In this document: positions 10,052 through 20,328 of the stretch, piece by piece
Position numbering within the stretch: position 1 is the first letter of the stretch
How the letters are laid out: each line of letters begins with the position of its first letter
DNA from: Lepidostoma basale
Lineage: Eukaryota; Arthropoda; Insecta; Trichoptera; Lepidostomatidae
DNA length: 64,000 nucleotides
Reading direction: 5' to 3'
Assembly: GCA_022606425.2 (NCBI GenBank)
Contig: JAHDVF020000010.1
Coordinates: 930,001-994,000, forward strand
Notes under the pieces: model-generated
Told to the model about the DNA's origin: nothing
Seen by the model: only the letters and a program-made list of their open reading frames with translations
Databases searched by the model: none
Made by a program: the position numbers and the translations under genes

Positions 10052-10515
10052 TTTTCAAATCAAATCAAATCAAATCAGTTTATTTTCTCAAAAGACATTA
10101 CAAACATTTTTTATAGTTTAAGGCATCTATTGAGAACAGGTAAAACATAAGGAATATATAATACCAGGAACGCATGAGAGATGGTTCGACATTAGGAATA
10201 CAAAATACTCTCTAAAGTCAAGAGTATTTGTCTTCTGAATGTACTTTCACGAATATGAAAGACATCGATCTCCGAAGCGATCATGTTCAGCAGTTTGATT
10301 GCTCTCCCCACCGGCATCACCAGAGGCAGGTTGGTTCTGCATGCTGGGAGATAAAACAGTCTGTGCTGACGCTGTCGAAGATAGCCATCCGGAACATAAA
10401 GATGGATAGCCTCCAAGATGACGGAGTTCTGAATTTTGTTGAATGAACTACGGGCTACTTCGATCCTGCACTTTACTTGCATATCTGGGTCCATATATGA
10501 TGTAATCATACTGCC
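10052..10515 (-). mobile_element. CR1/Jockey-group LINE 3' end (family D, AAATC tail)
   Basis: The tail (AAATC)n at 10055-10077 is followed on the minus strand by the C-terminal frame (10192-10509): HRLFYLPACRTNLPLVMPV, GRAIKLLNMIASEIDVFHIR, ending TLESILYS. Homologous copies are at 11294, 11752, 34300, 39131 and 42690. The clade is an inference; the copy is 5'-truncated. Confidence 0.75.
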
Positions 10516-10989
10516 CAGGTACTTACTCGCATATACAAATTATAAATATCAGTTTAATTTAATTCGAGTAAAAAAGCATTACGACCTATCTTACTATAAA
10601 CCATTCTAGATGTCGGTTGTCCGAAATGAAATAAACTCGTATTTATATAATAGACATAAAAGCTTCCAATCAAAATAACATCATTTCAATTTCACCATCC
10701 GGGGAGCTATGCCTGCGGGGGGTGGTGTGCGGACCGGTGGGGGCGCCCAGGGGGGTGGGAAGGATCACTAGTTTTTGGACAGCGTCCATTATTTTATCAA
10801 ACCGCAGCGATGCTTCATCCCCGTGAACAGTATGGGCCAGGAAAGGAAAATGCATGGTTCTAGAAATGGGAAAATTCTTTTTCGAATTAAACATGCAGTT
10901 ATACATACCTAATAAAAAAGGTGATATCTTTAACATTCAGTAAAATCCATAATTGGTTCTACATTAACTATGTAACTAAAGATGTAATC
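10516..10989. other. No gene; GC-rich non-repetitive block
   Basis: About 10690-10830 is G-rich and not seen elsewhere in the window. A minus-strand 88-codon frame has no recognisable motif. Candidate cis-regulatory DNA. Confidence 0.35.
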
Positions 10990-11147
10990 ATTACGCCGTC
11001 CACCCGAAGGGGAGACAGAAACAATGAACCGCCATACAGTTTTTCCTAACATACTTCTCTCGTTTCCTCAAAATTTATACATCGTGTCATGCGCGCTAGT
11101 CAATTTCTACGACCCCTCACGTGGCCGACATTTAATATTTATTTGAT
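10990..11147 (-). mobile_element. GTTA-tailed RTE-like LINE 3' end
   Basis: Minus-strand 3' end with 'cattacgccgtccacccgaa' and 'ttatacatcgtgtcatgcgc' landmarks, truncated where family C sequence begins. Confidence 0.65.
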
Positions 11148-11290
11148 TAGGTTGATGGTTGAGGTATTAGTTTTGTAAAACTCCATTATTAATGTATAAT
11201 AGTAAAACGATTGTTTAATGGTTTTACTTGGATTTAATTTATATAAATAATATAACTTGTGACAAATTTGTTTCGCCTTTCGAGGGCATT
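11148..11290 (+). repeat. Short repeat, family C
   Basis: 'gttgatggttgaggtattag' ... 'cgattgtttaatggttttac' ... 'gtgacaaatttgtttcgcc'. The same order is found at 16021-16090, 17525-17710 and 18445-18575. Non-coding. Confidence 0.65.
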
Positions 11291-11293
11291 TAC

Positions 11294-11745
11294 TCAAAAG
11301 ACATCGATTTATCATAGTTTAAGGCATCGATTGAGTACAGGTAAAATATTATACACATACAACATAATACCAGGAACGGATCAGAGATGGTTCGACATTA
11401 AAGACGAGATACTTTCTAAAGTCGAGAGTATTTGTCCCCTGAACGTACCTTCCCTAATATGACGTCGATCTCCGAGGAGACCGCGTTCAGCAGACTAATT
11501 GCTCTTCCCACCGGTGTCACCAGATGCAGATTAGTTCTGGCGGCCGGTAGGTAAAACAATCTGTACTGTCGGAGATATCTATCAGGTACAAATGACCAAC
11601 ACTCTCCAGCGCGACTGAGTTCTCGAAATATCCCCTGATTAATCTAAATAAATGGGTTATGAAATTCCCATTTCTTCGAAGCTGGAGAAAATTGGTTCCA
11701 AGCATACCCAAAAGAAATGCCTTGTAATAGAGCCACGAATAACAA
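11294..11745 (-). mobile_element. Family D LINE 3' region
   Basis: On the minus strand 11517-11711 reads GMLGTNFLQLRRNGNF...HLFRLIRGYFENSVALE, which matches 39131-39660. 11294-11515 is the terminal part. Frames are broken. It lies head-to-head with the next copy. Confidence 0.65.
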
Positions 11746-11751
11746 TTACTG

Positions 11752-12000
11752 GCGGGAAGAGCAATTAGTCTGCTGAACGCGGTCTCCTCGGAGATCGACG
11801 TCTTTTATATTAGTGAAGGTACGTTCAGGGGACAAATACTCTTGACTTTAGAAATCTTGTCTTCCTAATGTTGAACCATCTCTAATGCATTCCTGGTACT
11901 TTGTTGTATTTTTATAATATTTTACCTGTACTTAATAGATGCCTTAAACATTTTCCTGATTGTAATGTCTATTGAGTTAATAAACTGATTTGATTTGATA
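11752..12000 (+). mobile_element. Family D LINE 3' end, inverted relative to previous
   Basis: 'ggcgggaagagcaattagtc' ... 'tctcctcggagatcgacgtc' ... 'ttgaaccatctctaatgcat' ... 'aactgatttgatttgat'. This is the inverse of 11294-11515, so the two form a roughly 220-240 bp inverted repeat. Confidence 0.75.
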
Positions 12001-12344
12001 ACTACCATACTCCCGCAATGATAATATTTGGATGGTGCAGCACCCCTTCGTGTTGTGACTGCGTCCAGCATAATATGCGGAGCTGTCTTTTACATAGGCG
12101 CACTGAAATTTTAATTTATCTACCTCTGCAAACATAATATATTATTCCAAAATTTGTTTTATTTATTTATCTATCGGACGCTGCGGTCGGCTCGCGGCGG
12201 GCGGGCCGGCTGGTCTCTCGCTTTATCGTCATAACTGATATTCATTTCATATCTTTGAGTGGTCCCGGGTGGAGCTCCGATCCCCATAGCGGGATGCTGA
12301 ACAGACTACTATGATTAGTTAGAAAGTTTCAATCCTGGGATTGG
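12001..12344. other. No gene; GC-rich unique block
   Basis: About 12170-12310 is GC-rich and not repeated in the window. Candidate regulatory DNA. Confidence 0.35.
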
Positions 12345-12865
12345 TTTGCAGAAATTTCTTCTATTCTTCTCTTCCATTCTGTCTTTTGAAATCTGCATAT
12401 GATGAGCAGCGCACGTCCACCAACAGGTCCTCCAGGTACTCTCGGCGTGGGGGTCCCCTAGAGTTTGTCCCCTCGGTCACACCCTCCATTATGGTATGCA
12501 AGAGGCCTTCTTGTCGTATTACATGGCCGATCCATCTTGCACGCCTTTCGGACAGAACTTCCTCATTCGTGATGTGGTCTCTTCAGAAGAATTTCCTCAT
12601 TCGTGATGTGGTCTCTCCAGGAAATTCCTAATAGTCTTCTATAGGACCACATCGCAAAAGCCTCTAGTCTCCGCTTATCTCTTTCGGATAGGCACCATGT
12701 CTCGCAGCCGTACATCAAGATACTCCATACATAGGTCTTGATGAGGAGTATTCTCAGTTTTAGGTCTATACTATTTGATTCTATAATTTTCGACCTTTTA
12801 TTAAATGCAAGCCTAGCCTGATGTATACGGCTACTATGATACGAGTATGTTTGCCATATAAATAA
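12345..12865 (-). mobile_element. RTE-like LINE fragment
   Basis: The minus strand (12563-12868) reads LAFNKRSKIIESNSIDLKLR, LIKTYVWSILMYGCETWCLS, RRLLGISWRDHITNEEIL, the RT C-terminal pattern. A short direct duplication of 'tcctcattcgtgatgtggtc' at about 12560-12618 breaks the frame. Confidence 0.65.
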
Positions 12866-12962
12866 CACTTTTATTTTTTGTCATACAAACTGAAGTGCTA
12901 AAAAACAGTATTTGAATTATGAAAAGACACGATCTCGGAGAGTTTTTCAACAATAACAACAA

Positions 12963-13345
12963 CAAACCATAACGCCGTTTCCCCGAAGGGGTAGGCAGAG
13001 GGAATGGACCGCCACACTACTCTATCCTGACACACATCTCTAGCTTCTTCCACATTCACAATACAACGTACGTACGTCGATTCTTCCGACTTCTTACATG
13101 ACCAACCTTTGAAATTTGATTGATTTGGTCATGCTATGTTTTCCTCGGTCTACCTCGACTCTGTACTCCATTTATATCAAAAACGTATACTTTCTTAACC
13201 ATTTTTTCTCGATCAATGCGCTCCATATGTCCGAATCAACGTAGCGATCCTTTCATAATTTTATTCATAATACCTTCTAATTCTCTGCATTCCTTTCTTG
13301 TATCAGCATTTGAAATTAGAGTTTTTCCATATACATTTTAAAAAG
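12963..13345 (-). mobile_element. GTTA-tailed RTE-like LINE 3' end
   Basis: On the minus strand it gives the family order: RT tail, RMxxEx region, GRPRKTWHD-like box, then the 'ccccttcggggaaacggcg' end. The GTTA repeat is mutated. Confidence 0.7.
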
Positions 13346-13464
13346 ATTTTTCACAAAGTTTTTTTTTCATTATTTACAATGAACTTCTACCATAAAATTT
13401 CAAATAAAATTTTTTTATGATTTGATTTCAATCAAAATTAATTCTATTGAAAAAATAATCTAAT

Positions 13465-13800
13465 TAACCATCACGCAGAAAGGGGTAGGCAGAAAGAATG
13501 GACTGCCACACTTTTCGTTCCTGACATATTTCTCTCGCTTCCTCAACATTCGAATATCGCATCATGCACGTGTGTAGATTTCTATGACTCTTCACATGGC
13601 CGACATTCAATATTTGATTTAATTGATGTGCCACGTTTTCCTCGGTTTTCCTCTATTTCTGTTTCCATTTACATCGTCAACAAATATTTTTTTTTATCAT
13701 TTTTTCTTCATTCATTCTTTCCATATGTCTAATCTATCTTAAAGATCCTTCGCACTGCATTCACTTCTTATATTTTCATTCGACACTCTATCATACACCC
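13465..13800 (-). mobile_element. GTTA-tailed RTE-like LINE 3' end
   Basis: Same family order as 12963-13345, with 'ccatcacgcagaaaggggta', 'catcatgcacgtgtgtagat' and 'attcattctttccatatgtc'. It ends abruptly against the next, oppositely oriented LINE. Confidence 0.7.
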
Positions 13801-14118
13801 ATCATGACGTATGGAATAGAGGTCAGAGTCGATACCAATAGAAATAAGAACCTTCTTAGAGTAGCAGAAATGCAAACCCTACGCTCCATCGCAGGCAAAA
13901 TCCTCAGAGATCGGATCAGAAATGGAACGATAAGGTCTCTCTGTGGTGATGAGGACATAGTAAGATGGGAAGAAGCAGAAGGGATCTTCGGAGAGACCAC
14001 GTGGACCGCATGGGGAATACAAGAATTGAAAAAAATGTTAAAGATAGACAGCTGGGAGTCTACCTCACAGGAGGAGCAACAGTCTGGAGAACAGACCACA
14101 TAAGTCTACAACAAGGAA
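13801..14118 (+). mobile_element. GAA-tailed RTE-like LINE 3' end
   Basis: Open frame 13804-14103 starts MTYGIEVRVDTNRNKNLLRV, contains LRSIAGKILRDRIRNGTIRS and ends DSWESTSQEEQQSGEQTT, followed by a GAA-like tail. An internal frame slip has removed the RWxRDHVDRM-to-GRP part. 5'-truncated. Confidence 0.75.
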
Positions 14119-14209
14119 AGATAATAAGATGAAGATAACATATGTAAGATATAACAGTGTGTAAAATAACCTCGATGCGTCAAATTTATATCAATATCGG
14201 CCATACACT

Positions 14210-14530
14210 TATGACACATCATCTATAAATTCCATTCACAGCGGCCCAATTAAAAGGCCGCTAGCGGCGCCCACACAAATATTTCCAAAGCGCCAAATAA
14301 AACGGCCGCCTGCCTAATGTGTGAACAATCCCGCGAAAATCGAATCAACCCGAAAAAAGGCCGCAAAAAATAACCCGCGTGGCCACAGGCGGCCGCCGCG
14401 CTAACTGCCCGCCGGCCCGCCGCGGTACCTCGCCTCTCCCTCAAGCCGCTTCGGCTGCGCGCTTCTCACCCCCGCTCGAACGGTACCCGGCGCCCGCGCC
14501 TTTTACTCCCCGCGATTCGGTTAATAAATC
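14210..14530. other. GC-rich unique island
   Basis: A markedly GC-rich block (GGCCGC-rich, about 14240-14510) in AT-rich DNA, not repeated in the window. Frames in both directions are short and unrecognised. Best read as a non-coding, possibly regulatory or CpG-rich segment. Confidence 0.4.
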
Positions 14531-14599
14531 TCTCTAGTGCTGTAATCATTTCGATACTACGATTGATTCCAAGTAGATTTATGAGTACTCCAATTACTC

Positions 14600-14862
14600 T
14601 AGTGCACAATGGTGTTCTTCTACCGACCCTTATGTATGGAAGCGAAGCATGGAACTGGCAAAAGAAGGATGAAAGTAGAATAAATGAAGTAAAAATGAAA
14701 TCTCTTAGATGAATGTGCGGCAAATCTGTATATGATAGAGTGACAAATGCAAGTATAAGAAGTGAATGGGGTGCGAATGATGAACAAAATAAGGAAAGGG
14801 TCATAAGATGGTTTGGACACATGGAAAGAATGAGTGAAGACAGAATGGTAAAGAAGGTATAT
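14600..14862 (+). mobile_element. GTTA-tailed RTE-like LINE, part 1 (interrupted)
   Basis: Encodes PTLMYGSEAWNWQKKDESRI, RCMCGKSVYDRVTNASIRS and RWFGHMERMSEDRMVKKVY (one stop near 14710). It continues at 15253 (NGVNGARNRGRPRKTWHDQI) after a 386-bp insertion. Copy 55975-56225 shows the uninterrupted junction (ggtatatgtaaacggcg). Confidence 0.85.
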
Positions 14863-15248
14863 CGTCACCTGAGAGTAAGAGGGTTCCAACTAACAAAATT
14901 TCACATTTGGCTTTTTTTCGTGAAAAGGGTTCTTACTAACCTTATCTATACGTACAGTTAAAAAAAAACATGTAATATTATCGTCATTTTGATGTTACGA
15001 AAAGAATCAAGTTCCATCTGATCATTCAAAACACACGATTCACTGAAGAAAGATTCATTTAAACTTAGAACTTTATTATTCCATCTGTTGCCAGACAAAA
15101 TTTACACGTTTCTCGGTAAAAGAATCTCTGGAAATTGGAATAAAACCCCTTTATTCCAAGATACACACCCGAAACCAACAAAACTTTGACTTAATTTTTC
15201 TCAGCTTTTTACTTTTGTCAGTTGGAATCTTCTTACTCTCAGGTGACG
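14863..15248. mobile_element. MITE inserted in a LINE, ~36-bp TIRs
   Basis: Ends are CGTCACCTGAGAGTAAGA and its exact inverse, with inverted-repeat similarity extending to about 36 bp (about 3 mismatches). Flanked by ATAT on both sides (14859-14862 and 15249-15252). TA alone is an equally valid reading, with TIRs starting TCGTCACC. No ORF. The TA reading would fit a Tc1/mariner-group non-autonomous element. Confidence 0.85.
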
Positions 15249-15252
15249 ATAT

Positions 15253-15497
15253 GTAAACGGCGTGAACGGAGCTAGAAATAGAGGAAGACCGAGGAAAACG
15301 TGGCACGATCAAATCAATCAAATATTGAATGTCGGTCACGTGAGGAGTCGGAGAAATCGACATGCGTGCATGACAAGATGTATGAATGTAGAGGAATCGA
15401 GAGAAGTACATCAGGACAGAACAGTGTGGCGTTCCATTCTTTCTGCCTACCCCTCGGGGAGACGGCGTGATGGGTAGTTAGTTAGTTAGTTATAAGA
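15253..15497 (+). mobile_element. GTTA-tailed RTE-like LINE, part 2 with intact tail
   Basis: Continues part 1: RNRGRPRKTWHDQINQILNV, GHVRSRRNRHACMTRCMNVE, then 'cctcggggagacggcgtgat' and a (GTTA)4 tail at about 15476-15492. The frame stays open to the 3' end, so this is one of the better preserved copies. Confidence 0.85.
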
Positions 15498-16020
15498 GTG
15501 TTAAAAATTTTAACAGTAAAATATAAACAGTATAAAGTAAACGAATAACGAATTAATAGCATTTACCCTCTTAACTGTGTAGACTTATTCAAAATTCAAA
15601 TTTCTGCGTTGAAGTATAGAACGCCAAACAAAGGAACTGAACGCAAATGAGCATCGGCGTCTATTTATCCGTGAACTTTTAATGCTCCCCTCCGCTGATC
15701 TCCCCGAGCGATCTGGGAAAATGTATGCTAAAACAATAATGTCTAATGTTTGAAATGTATGCAAAAACAATATAGTGACACCCCTCCCCAGCGGAGTCGG
15801 TTTACCTTGGAGACTCCCCCGAATCTGCTTTACAGGCGTTTAGCTACCCGCTTCATAATGGATTTCCCGGCCGGGAGGGAGCTACAGCTAGCTGAGACTC
15901 CTGCCAATTGGTTTGACGTCTATCAAAGGATTTCGAATTAACACTGTAAAATGGTGGATTTAAGAGAGTTGAGGGAATTGTGTTCAAATCAAAATAATTG
16001 TAATTCTATAAATTATTTTT
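15498..16020. other. Unique sequence, no gene
   Basis: Non-repetitive within the window. About 15600-15900 is GC-richer ('atgctcccctccgctgatct', 'ggagactcccccgaatctgc'). No recognisable frame; candidate conserved non-coding DNA. Confidence 0.35.
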
Positions 16021-16090
16021 GTTGATGGTTGAGGTATTAGTTTTGTACAACTCCATTATTAATTTATAATACTAAACACGATTGTTTAAT
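16021..16090 (+). repeat. Family C, left part (interrupted)
   Basis: 'gttgatggttgaggtattag' through 'acgattgtttaat' (16078-16090). The last 13 bases recur at 17525-17537, where family C resumes. Confidence 0.75.
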
Positions 16091-16093
16091 TAA

Positions 16094-17235
16094 GGGGTAA
16101 CACCACCTTGGCGCTCGGAAAAATAGGTATAAAAACAAACTTTTTTAACACAGCCATTATATTCGCACTTGGCGGGATATTGGATTGACATTTTTCACGA
16201 AACATTGTCGCGTCGACACTTCTCAACGTACTGACCTCGAACCGGTCTCATTGCGGAGGGGAAGGGTCAGGCTACACGAAAGTGTTGCCAACATGTCGAA
16301 AATAAAATCCATCCGGTCGTGAGAGCCTCAGTACACTTACTTTCTGGATCAGCCTCGTATAATAAAATGACCTTTTTTATATACGTACATAGTATAAACT
16401 ATTACATAAATATGTACCAACTTACTTCCTATACCCATACATCCCTTGAAGAGTTTTAGCCTCCTTGATGATTTTCCGCCAAGCATCTCGATCCTGCGCC
16501 TTTTGCTCCCAGCAGTCCGATTCGCCCAACCTAGCCAGATCATCCAGAACATTGTCCATTAGGCGCTGTCTAGGCCTTCCTAGAGGTCTTACTCCAGTTG
16601 GTCTAGACGCGTACAGGGTCTTGATTGCTCTGGTCTGGCTGGTCAATCTATGCTAGGCGATCGGCTCTCACGGTGCTCGTTATAAGGGGCTGCTGGGTCA
16701 TCGTACGGATCTCTTGGTTGGTCCTATGCCTCCAAAGTCCCGCTGCATCACCGGATCTGGGTCCCAGGATCACTCTAAGTATTCTGAAAACCACAAATTG
16801 TTTTTTTTATATAAAGAATTGTAATTGCTATCTATTGACCTAGAAATTTGGATTTTTTTTGTAGAAATGGCAGCTGTTTGAAAAAAAAACTCAAATTTTA
16901 ATTCAAATTTTGATTTAAAAAAATTTAATTTTTGAGCTTGACACCAAATCAATAAAACTACGTCGCATTGTAGATAATATTATGGAAAATGACTATTGTA
17001 AATTCAAACCAAATCGGGAAAGTAGATCGGGAGATATCGTGTACACCGTTTGGAAAAAAGTATTATAGTTTTGAGAAAAACGCAATAGAAAAAAAGTATG
17101 AAGTCAGCGTCTTTAAATATGTATTTTTTTAAATGACATTTCATCTGCGATGAGGTTTTCTATTGTTGCTGTGATGTCCTCCGATTCATTTTGATCTCCT
17201 ATGATTTTTTGAACATTTCAGGGTGGTGTAACCCC
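16094..17235. mobile_element. Non-autonomous DNA transposon, TTAA-flanked
   Basis: Terminal inverted repeats GGGGTAACACCACC and (reverse complement of right end) GGGGTTACACCACC, flanked by TTAA on both sides (16090-16093 and 17236-17239). TTAA duplication suggests piggyBac; TA with one extra TIR base would fit Tc1/mariner equally. It carries a LINE scrap (16425-16770) and otherwise non-coding DNA. Confidence 0.75.
16425..16770 (-). mobile_element. LINE fragment inside the TTAA element
   Basis: The minus strand (16422-16646) reads IKTLYASRPTGVRPLGRPRQ, RLMDNVLDDLARLGESDCWE and AQDRDAWRKIIKEAKTLQG, a LINE C-terminus of the RTE-like type. No similar copy elsewhere in the window. Confidence 0.6.
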
Positions 17236-17524
17236 TTAAATAGTCCATTATTTTGGCCAAAACACTATGATACTTCAACATTATAAACTTAAACTTTGTT
17301 TATGTATCACAATTTATACATTCTTTTATTTATCGCGACACCTGTTTCGTGCACGTATGTTGACATCATCAGTTGTTACAATAATCTATCAGCTGTTAAA
17401 ATAAAAATTTCATGATTTTTCGAACCTTAATGTGTTATTTGTTTTAATGACAATTTGAAATATAATATAATCTGTACTTGTATAAATTGTGATACATGAA
17501 CAAAGTTTTTTAATTTAACAGTCT
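17236..17524. mobile_element. Palindromic family B element (subtype B')
   Basis: Outer end 'ttaaatagtccattattttg', then 'atgatacttcaacattataa', an inverted arm pair 'aactttgtttatgtatcaca' / 'tgtgatacatgaacaaagtt', and the central 'acctgtttcgtgcacgtatg'. Closely related to 29510-29768. It abuts the TTAA element, which entered at its first TTAA. Confidence 0.7.
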
Positions 17525-17710
17525 ACGATTGTTTAATGGTTTTACTTGAATTAATTTTTATATTAAATTACCATCAGTATATATTAATAGTAGTGATAAA
17601 TTTGTTTGGCCCTGCGATGGCGAAACAAATTTGTCAGCACTATTTATATAATTTATTTTATACATTAAATTCAAGTAAAACCATTAAACAATCGTGTTTA
17701 CTCTTATAAC
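17525..17710. repeat. Family C, right part, palindromic
   Basis: 'acgattgtttaatggtttta' ... 'ataaatttgtttggccctgc' // 'gatggcgaaacaaatttgtc' ... 'aagtaaaaccattaaacaat' + 'cgtgttta'. The segment folds back on itself around 'ccctgcgatggc'. Confidence 0.75.
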
Positions 17711-18317
17711 TCAATTATTTTTGTAATATTTTTTTAATTAAAACACACTTTGTTTTACTTTTGAGTTTAATTTTCAGACGTATTTCAAAGGCTTTACACT
17801 TTCGTCTTTGGGAGAAAATTATAATTTTTCTTTTAATTCATATATAAACGATACTCCACAGTATTAACGATTTAAGTATTTATAAAGTTATGTAACTAAG
17901 TAAACTTTTACAAAACCTTCATGTTTTATAGTAGTATGATTGTAAATTTATGTGAAGTACATTTTAAGTATTCACAAAGCACACAAATGAGGTATAAAAT
18001 AAATCCAAATTGGCGCGCATTGCACGATGAATATTTCATGGCGCGCGTGGAGTGCAAGCTGATCGCAGTTGCGTCGGCCACATCAACGGGACAAGAATAT
18101 TCAAAGCTGTATGAATTATCACCAGGGGTTTATCATACATGTAAAAAAAAACTATTATTTACGCATCAAACATGTAAGTATATTTGATGCAGGTTATATT
18201 AATTATAAATATGTATTATGATCTTGAAAGTATATAGAAATATTTAAGTGATATTTCATAAATACGAGTATTAATAAAAAAATAAAAAGAGAAAAATAAT
18301 TTCCATTTGAAAATATA
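17711..18317. other. No gene; one shared repeat and one unique block
   Basis: 17735-17840 resembles 24190-24270 ('cacttttgagtttaattttc' type). About 17995-18130 is less AT-rich and unique ('ttggcgcgcattgcacgatg'). The 88-codon frame over it has no known motif. Confidence 0.35.
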
Positions 18318-18444
18318 ACAAGTGAATGCAGTGCGAATTAAAGTTTATGAACAGATTAAAAAAGGATTAAGATGGTTTGGACACATGGCAAGAATGAATG
18401 AATAAAGAATGATAAAAAATCTATATGTTAACGATGTAAATGAA
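18318..18444 (+). mobile_element. GTTA-tailed RTE-like LINE, part 1 (interrupted)
   Basis: Degraded 'gaatgcagtgcgaattaa', RWFGHMARMNE box and 'aacgatgtaaatg', then interrupted by a family C element. It resumes at 18588 with 'actagaaatagaggaagacc'. Confidence 0.8.
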
Positions 18445-18575
18445 TTGATATTTGAGGTATTAGTTTTGTAAAACTCCATTATTATTTTATAATAGTAAAC
18501 ACGATTGTTTAGTGGTTTTACTTGGATTTAATTAATATAAATTATATAAATTGTGACAAATTTGTTAAGCATACT
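18445..18575 (+). mobile_element. Family C element with 12-bp target duplication
   Basis: A 131-bp family C copy ('ttgatatttgaggtattagt' ... 'gtgacaaatttgttaagc') flanked by perfect GATGTAAATGAA (18433-18444 and 18576-18587). The uninterrupted target is visible in 20075-20100. A 12-bp duplication points to target-primed (SINE/LINE-like) insertion rather than a TA/TTAA DNA transposon. Confidence 0.8.
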
Positions 18576-18587
18576 GATGTAAATGAA

Positions 18588-18815
18588 ACTAGAAATAGAG
18601 GAAGACCGAGGAAAACGTGGCGCGATAAAATCAATAAAAAAATTTATGTAGAGCATGTGAAGAGTCGGAGAAATCGACGTGCGTGCATCACACGATGTAT
18701 GAATATTGAGAAAGCGAGAGAAGTATCTAAAAAAAGAACAGTGTGGTAGACCATTCTTTTTGCTTACCCCTTCGGGAATACGGCGTGATAGTTCGTTACT
18801 TACTTAGTTAAATAT
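18588..18815 (+). mobile_element. GTTA-tailed RTE-like LINE, part 2
   Basis: Continues the interrupted copy: NRGRPRKTWRDKINKKIYVE, SRRNRRACITRCMNIEKARE, then 'ttcgggaatacggcgtgata' and a decayed GTTA tail. Confidence 0.8.
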
Positions 18816-18954
18816 GAATTAAATTATGTGGTTATGATTATTGACGAATCGTAAATAAAAAACAATAAAACAAATGAATACACAAGTTAACAATATAAAG
18901 TTGGTTGGATTATTAAAAAGATTATATTGAAGTTTGTTGAAACAAGAATTCTAG

Positions 18955-19262
18955 ATTCCTCCACATTCATACAACGAGTCATACATGCACGTCGATTCCT
19001 CCGACTCCTAAAACCTTTAAAATTTGATTAATTTGGTCATGCCATGTTTTCCTCGGTCTGCCTTGACTCCGTACTCAATTACATCATTAACATATACATT
19101 CTTTCTCCATCCATGCGTTCCATATGTCTGAACCATCTCAGCGATCCTTTCATAATTTTGTTCATAATACCTTCTTCCGCCCTACATTTCTTTCTTATAT
19201 CAGCATTTGAGATTCTGTCGTATATCGTTTTACTACACATATGTCTTAGGGACCTCATCTAG
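18955..19262 (-). mobile_element. GTTA-tailed RTE-like LINE fragment
   Basis: Minus-strand family sequence from the 'gactcctaaaacctttaaaa' region back to the RRMCxK box; the tail is missing on the left. Confidence 0.65.
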
Positions 19263-19289
19263 TAATTAAAAATATAGTATAATCAATCC

Positions 19290-19410
19290 CATTAATTTTT
19301 ACAGTTCACAAAATTTATTGTAACATCTAATGATGCCAACATAGGTTGACGAAACAGCTGTCAAAAAAAAATCGTGATACCATTACAGAGTTTTATAATT
19401 TAACAGTTAA
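19290..19410. repeat. Palindromic family B, partial
   Basis: 'ttattgtaacatctaatgat' 'gccaacataggttgacgaaa' 'cagctgtc' then 'tttataatttaacagtt'. One arm only. Confidence 0.6.
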
Positions 19411-19797
19411 AAATAAAGTGATATTAAAAAGACAGTAATATCTAAAAATAAGGTATAAATAGTACAGTTAGTAAAATGTGTGCTCTACTTCCTACAACAC
19501 AAATAAATCTCGGTAGATCGCAATCACAAAGGACGAAATGTCTTTTATCTGAAGATAAATGGGGCAAATTTTCGCTAAAAACTCTTGAGGAATGTCTGAA
19601 GAAAAAACGATTTATTAAAAGCCCACGCAGGAAAACGTATTTCCCATGGTCTCGTTTGCCAGCGAATAAACGGCTTTTAATAAGTCCTAATATTCATGCT
19701 TGACAATTAAATTACAAGATAAGTCTTCTGAAGTTAATATCACTTTAAAAAATAAGATAATAATGGAATGATTATTTTTAATATACTTAAGAAATAA
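19411..19797. other. Unique sequence with unrecognised 75-codon frame
   Basis: The frame 19476-19703 (+) is Lys/Arg/Leu-rich and starts MCALLPTTQINLG. No domain is recognised and no splice or neighbouring support is visible. The block is not repeated here; it may be conserved non-coding DNA. Confidence 0.3.
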
Positions 19798-20220
19798 GTG
19801 CACTATGGTGTTCTTCTACCGACCCTTATGTATGGAAGCGAAGCATAGAACTGTCAAAAGAAGGATGAAAGTAGAATAAATGCAGTAGAAATGAGATCTC
19901 TTAGACGAATGTGCGGATACTCTGGGTATGATAGAGTGTCGAATGAAAATATAAGAAGTGAATGCGGTGCGAATGATGGTGTCATGAAGAAAATAATGAA
20001 AGGATCATTAAGATGGTTTGAACATATTGAAAGAATGAATGAAGAAAGAATGGTAAAAAAATTATATGCTAATGATGTAAATGGAACCAGAAATAGAGGA
20101 AGACCTAGGAAAACGTGACACGTTCAAATAAATCAAATATTGAATATCGGCCACGTGAAAAGTCGGAGAAATCGACGCGCGTGCATGACACGATGTATGA
20201 ATGTTGAGACGAAATACAAT
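19798..20220 (+). mobile_element. GTTA-tailed RTE-like LINE, 3'-truncated
   Basis: 19891-20118 reads MRSLRRMCGYSGYDRVSNEN, IRSECGANDGVMKKIMKGS, RWFEHIERMNEERMVKKLY, TRNRGRPRKT. The frame then has a stop and the copy ends at 'gaatgttgag' without its tail. Confidence 0.75.
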
Positions 20221-20328
20221 TGTGATGCAAAAAAACAATTTTTTTTTCATTAACAGATTAAAGTTTTATTATTATTTATTTTGTTGGTACACAAACAAAG
20301 CATCTAATGTGAAATATTTTAATAGAAG

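Noticed and set aside
13791..14099. 102-codon minus-strand frame
   Set aside because: Shadow of the plus-strand LINE frame 13804-14103.
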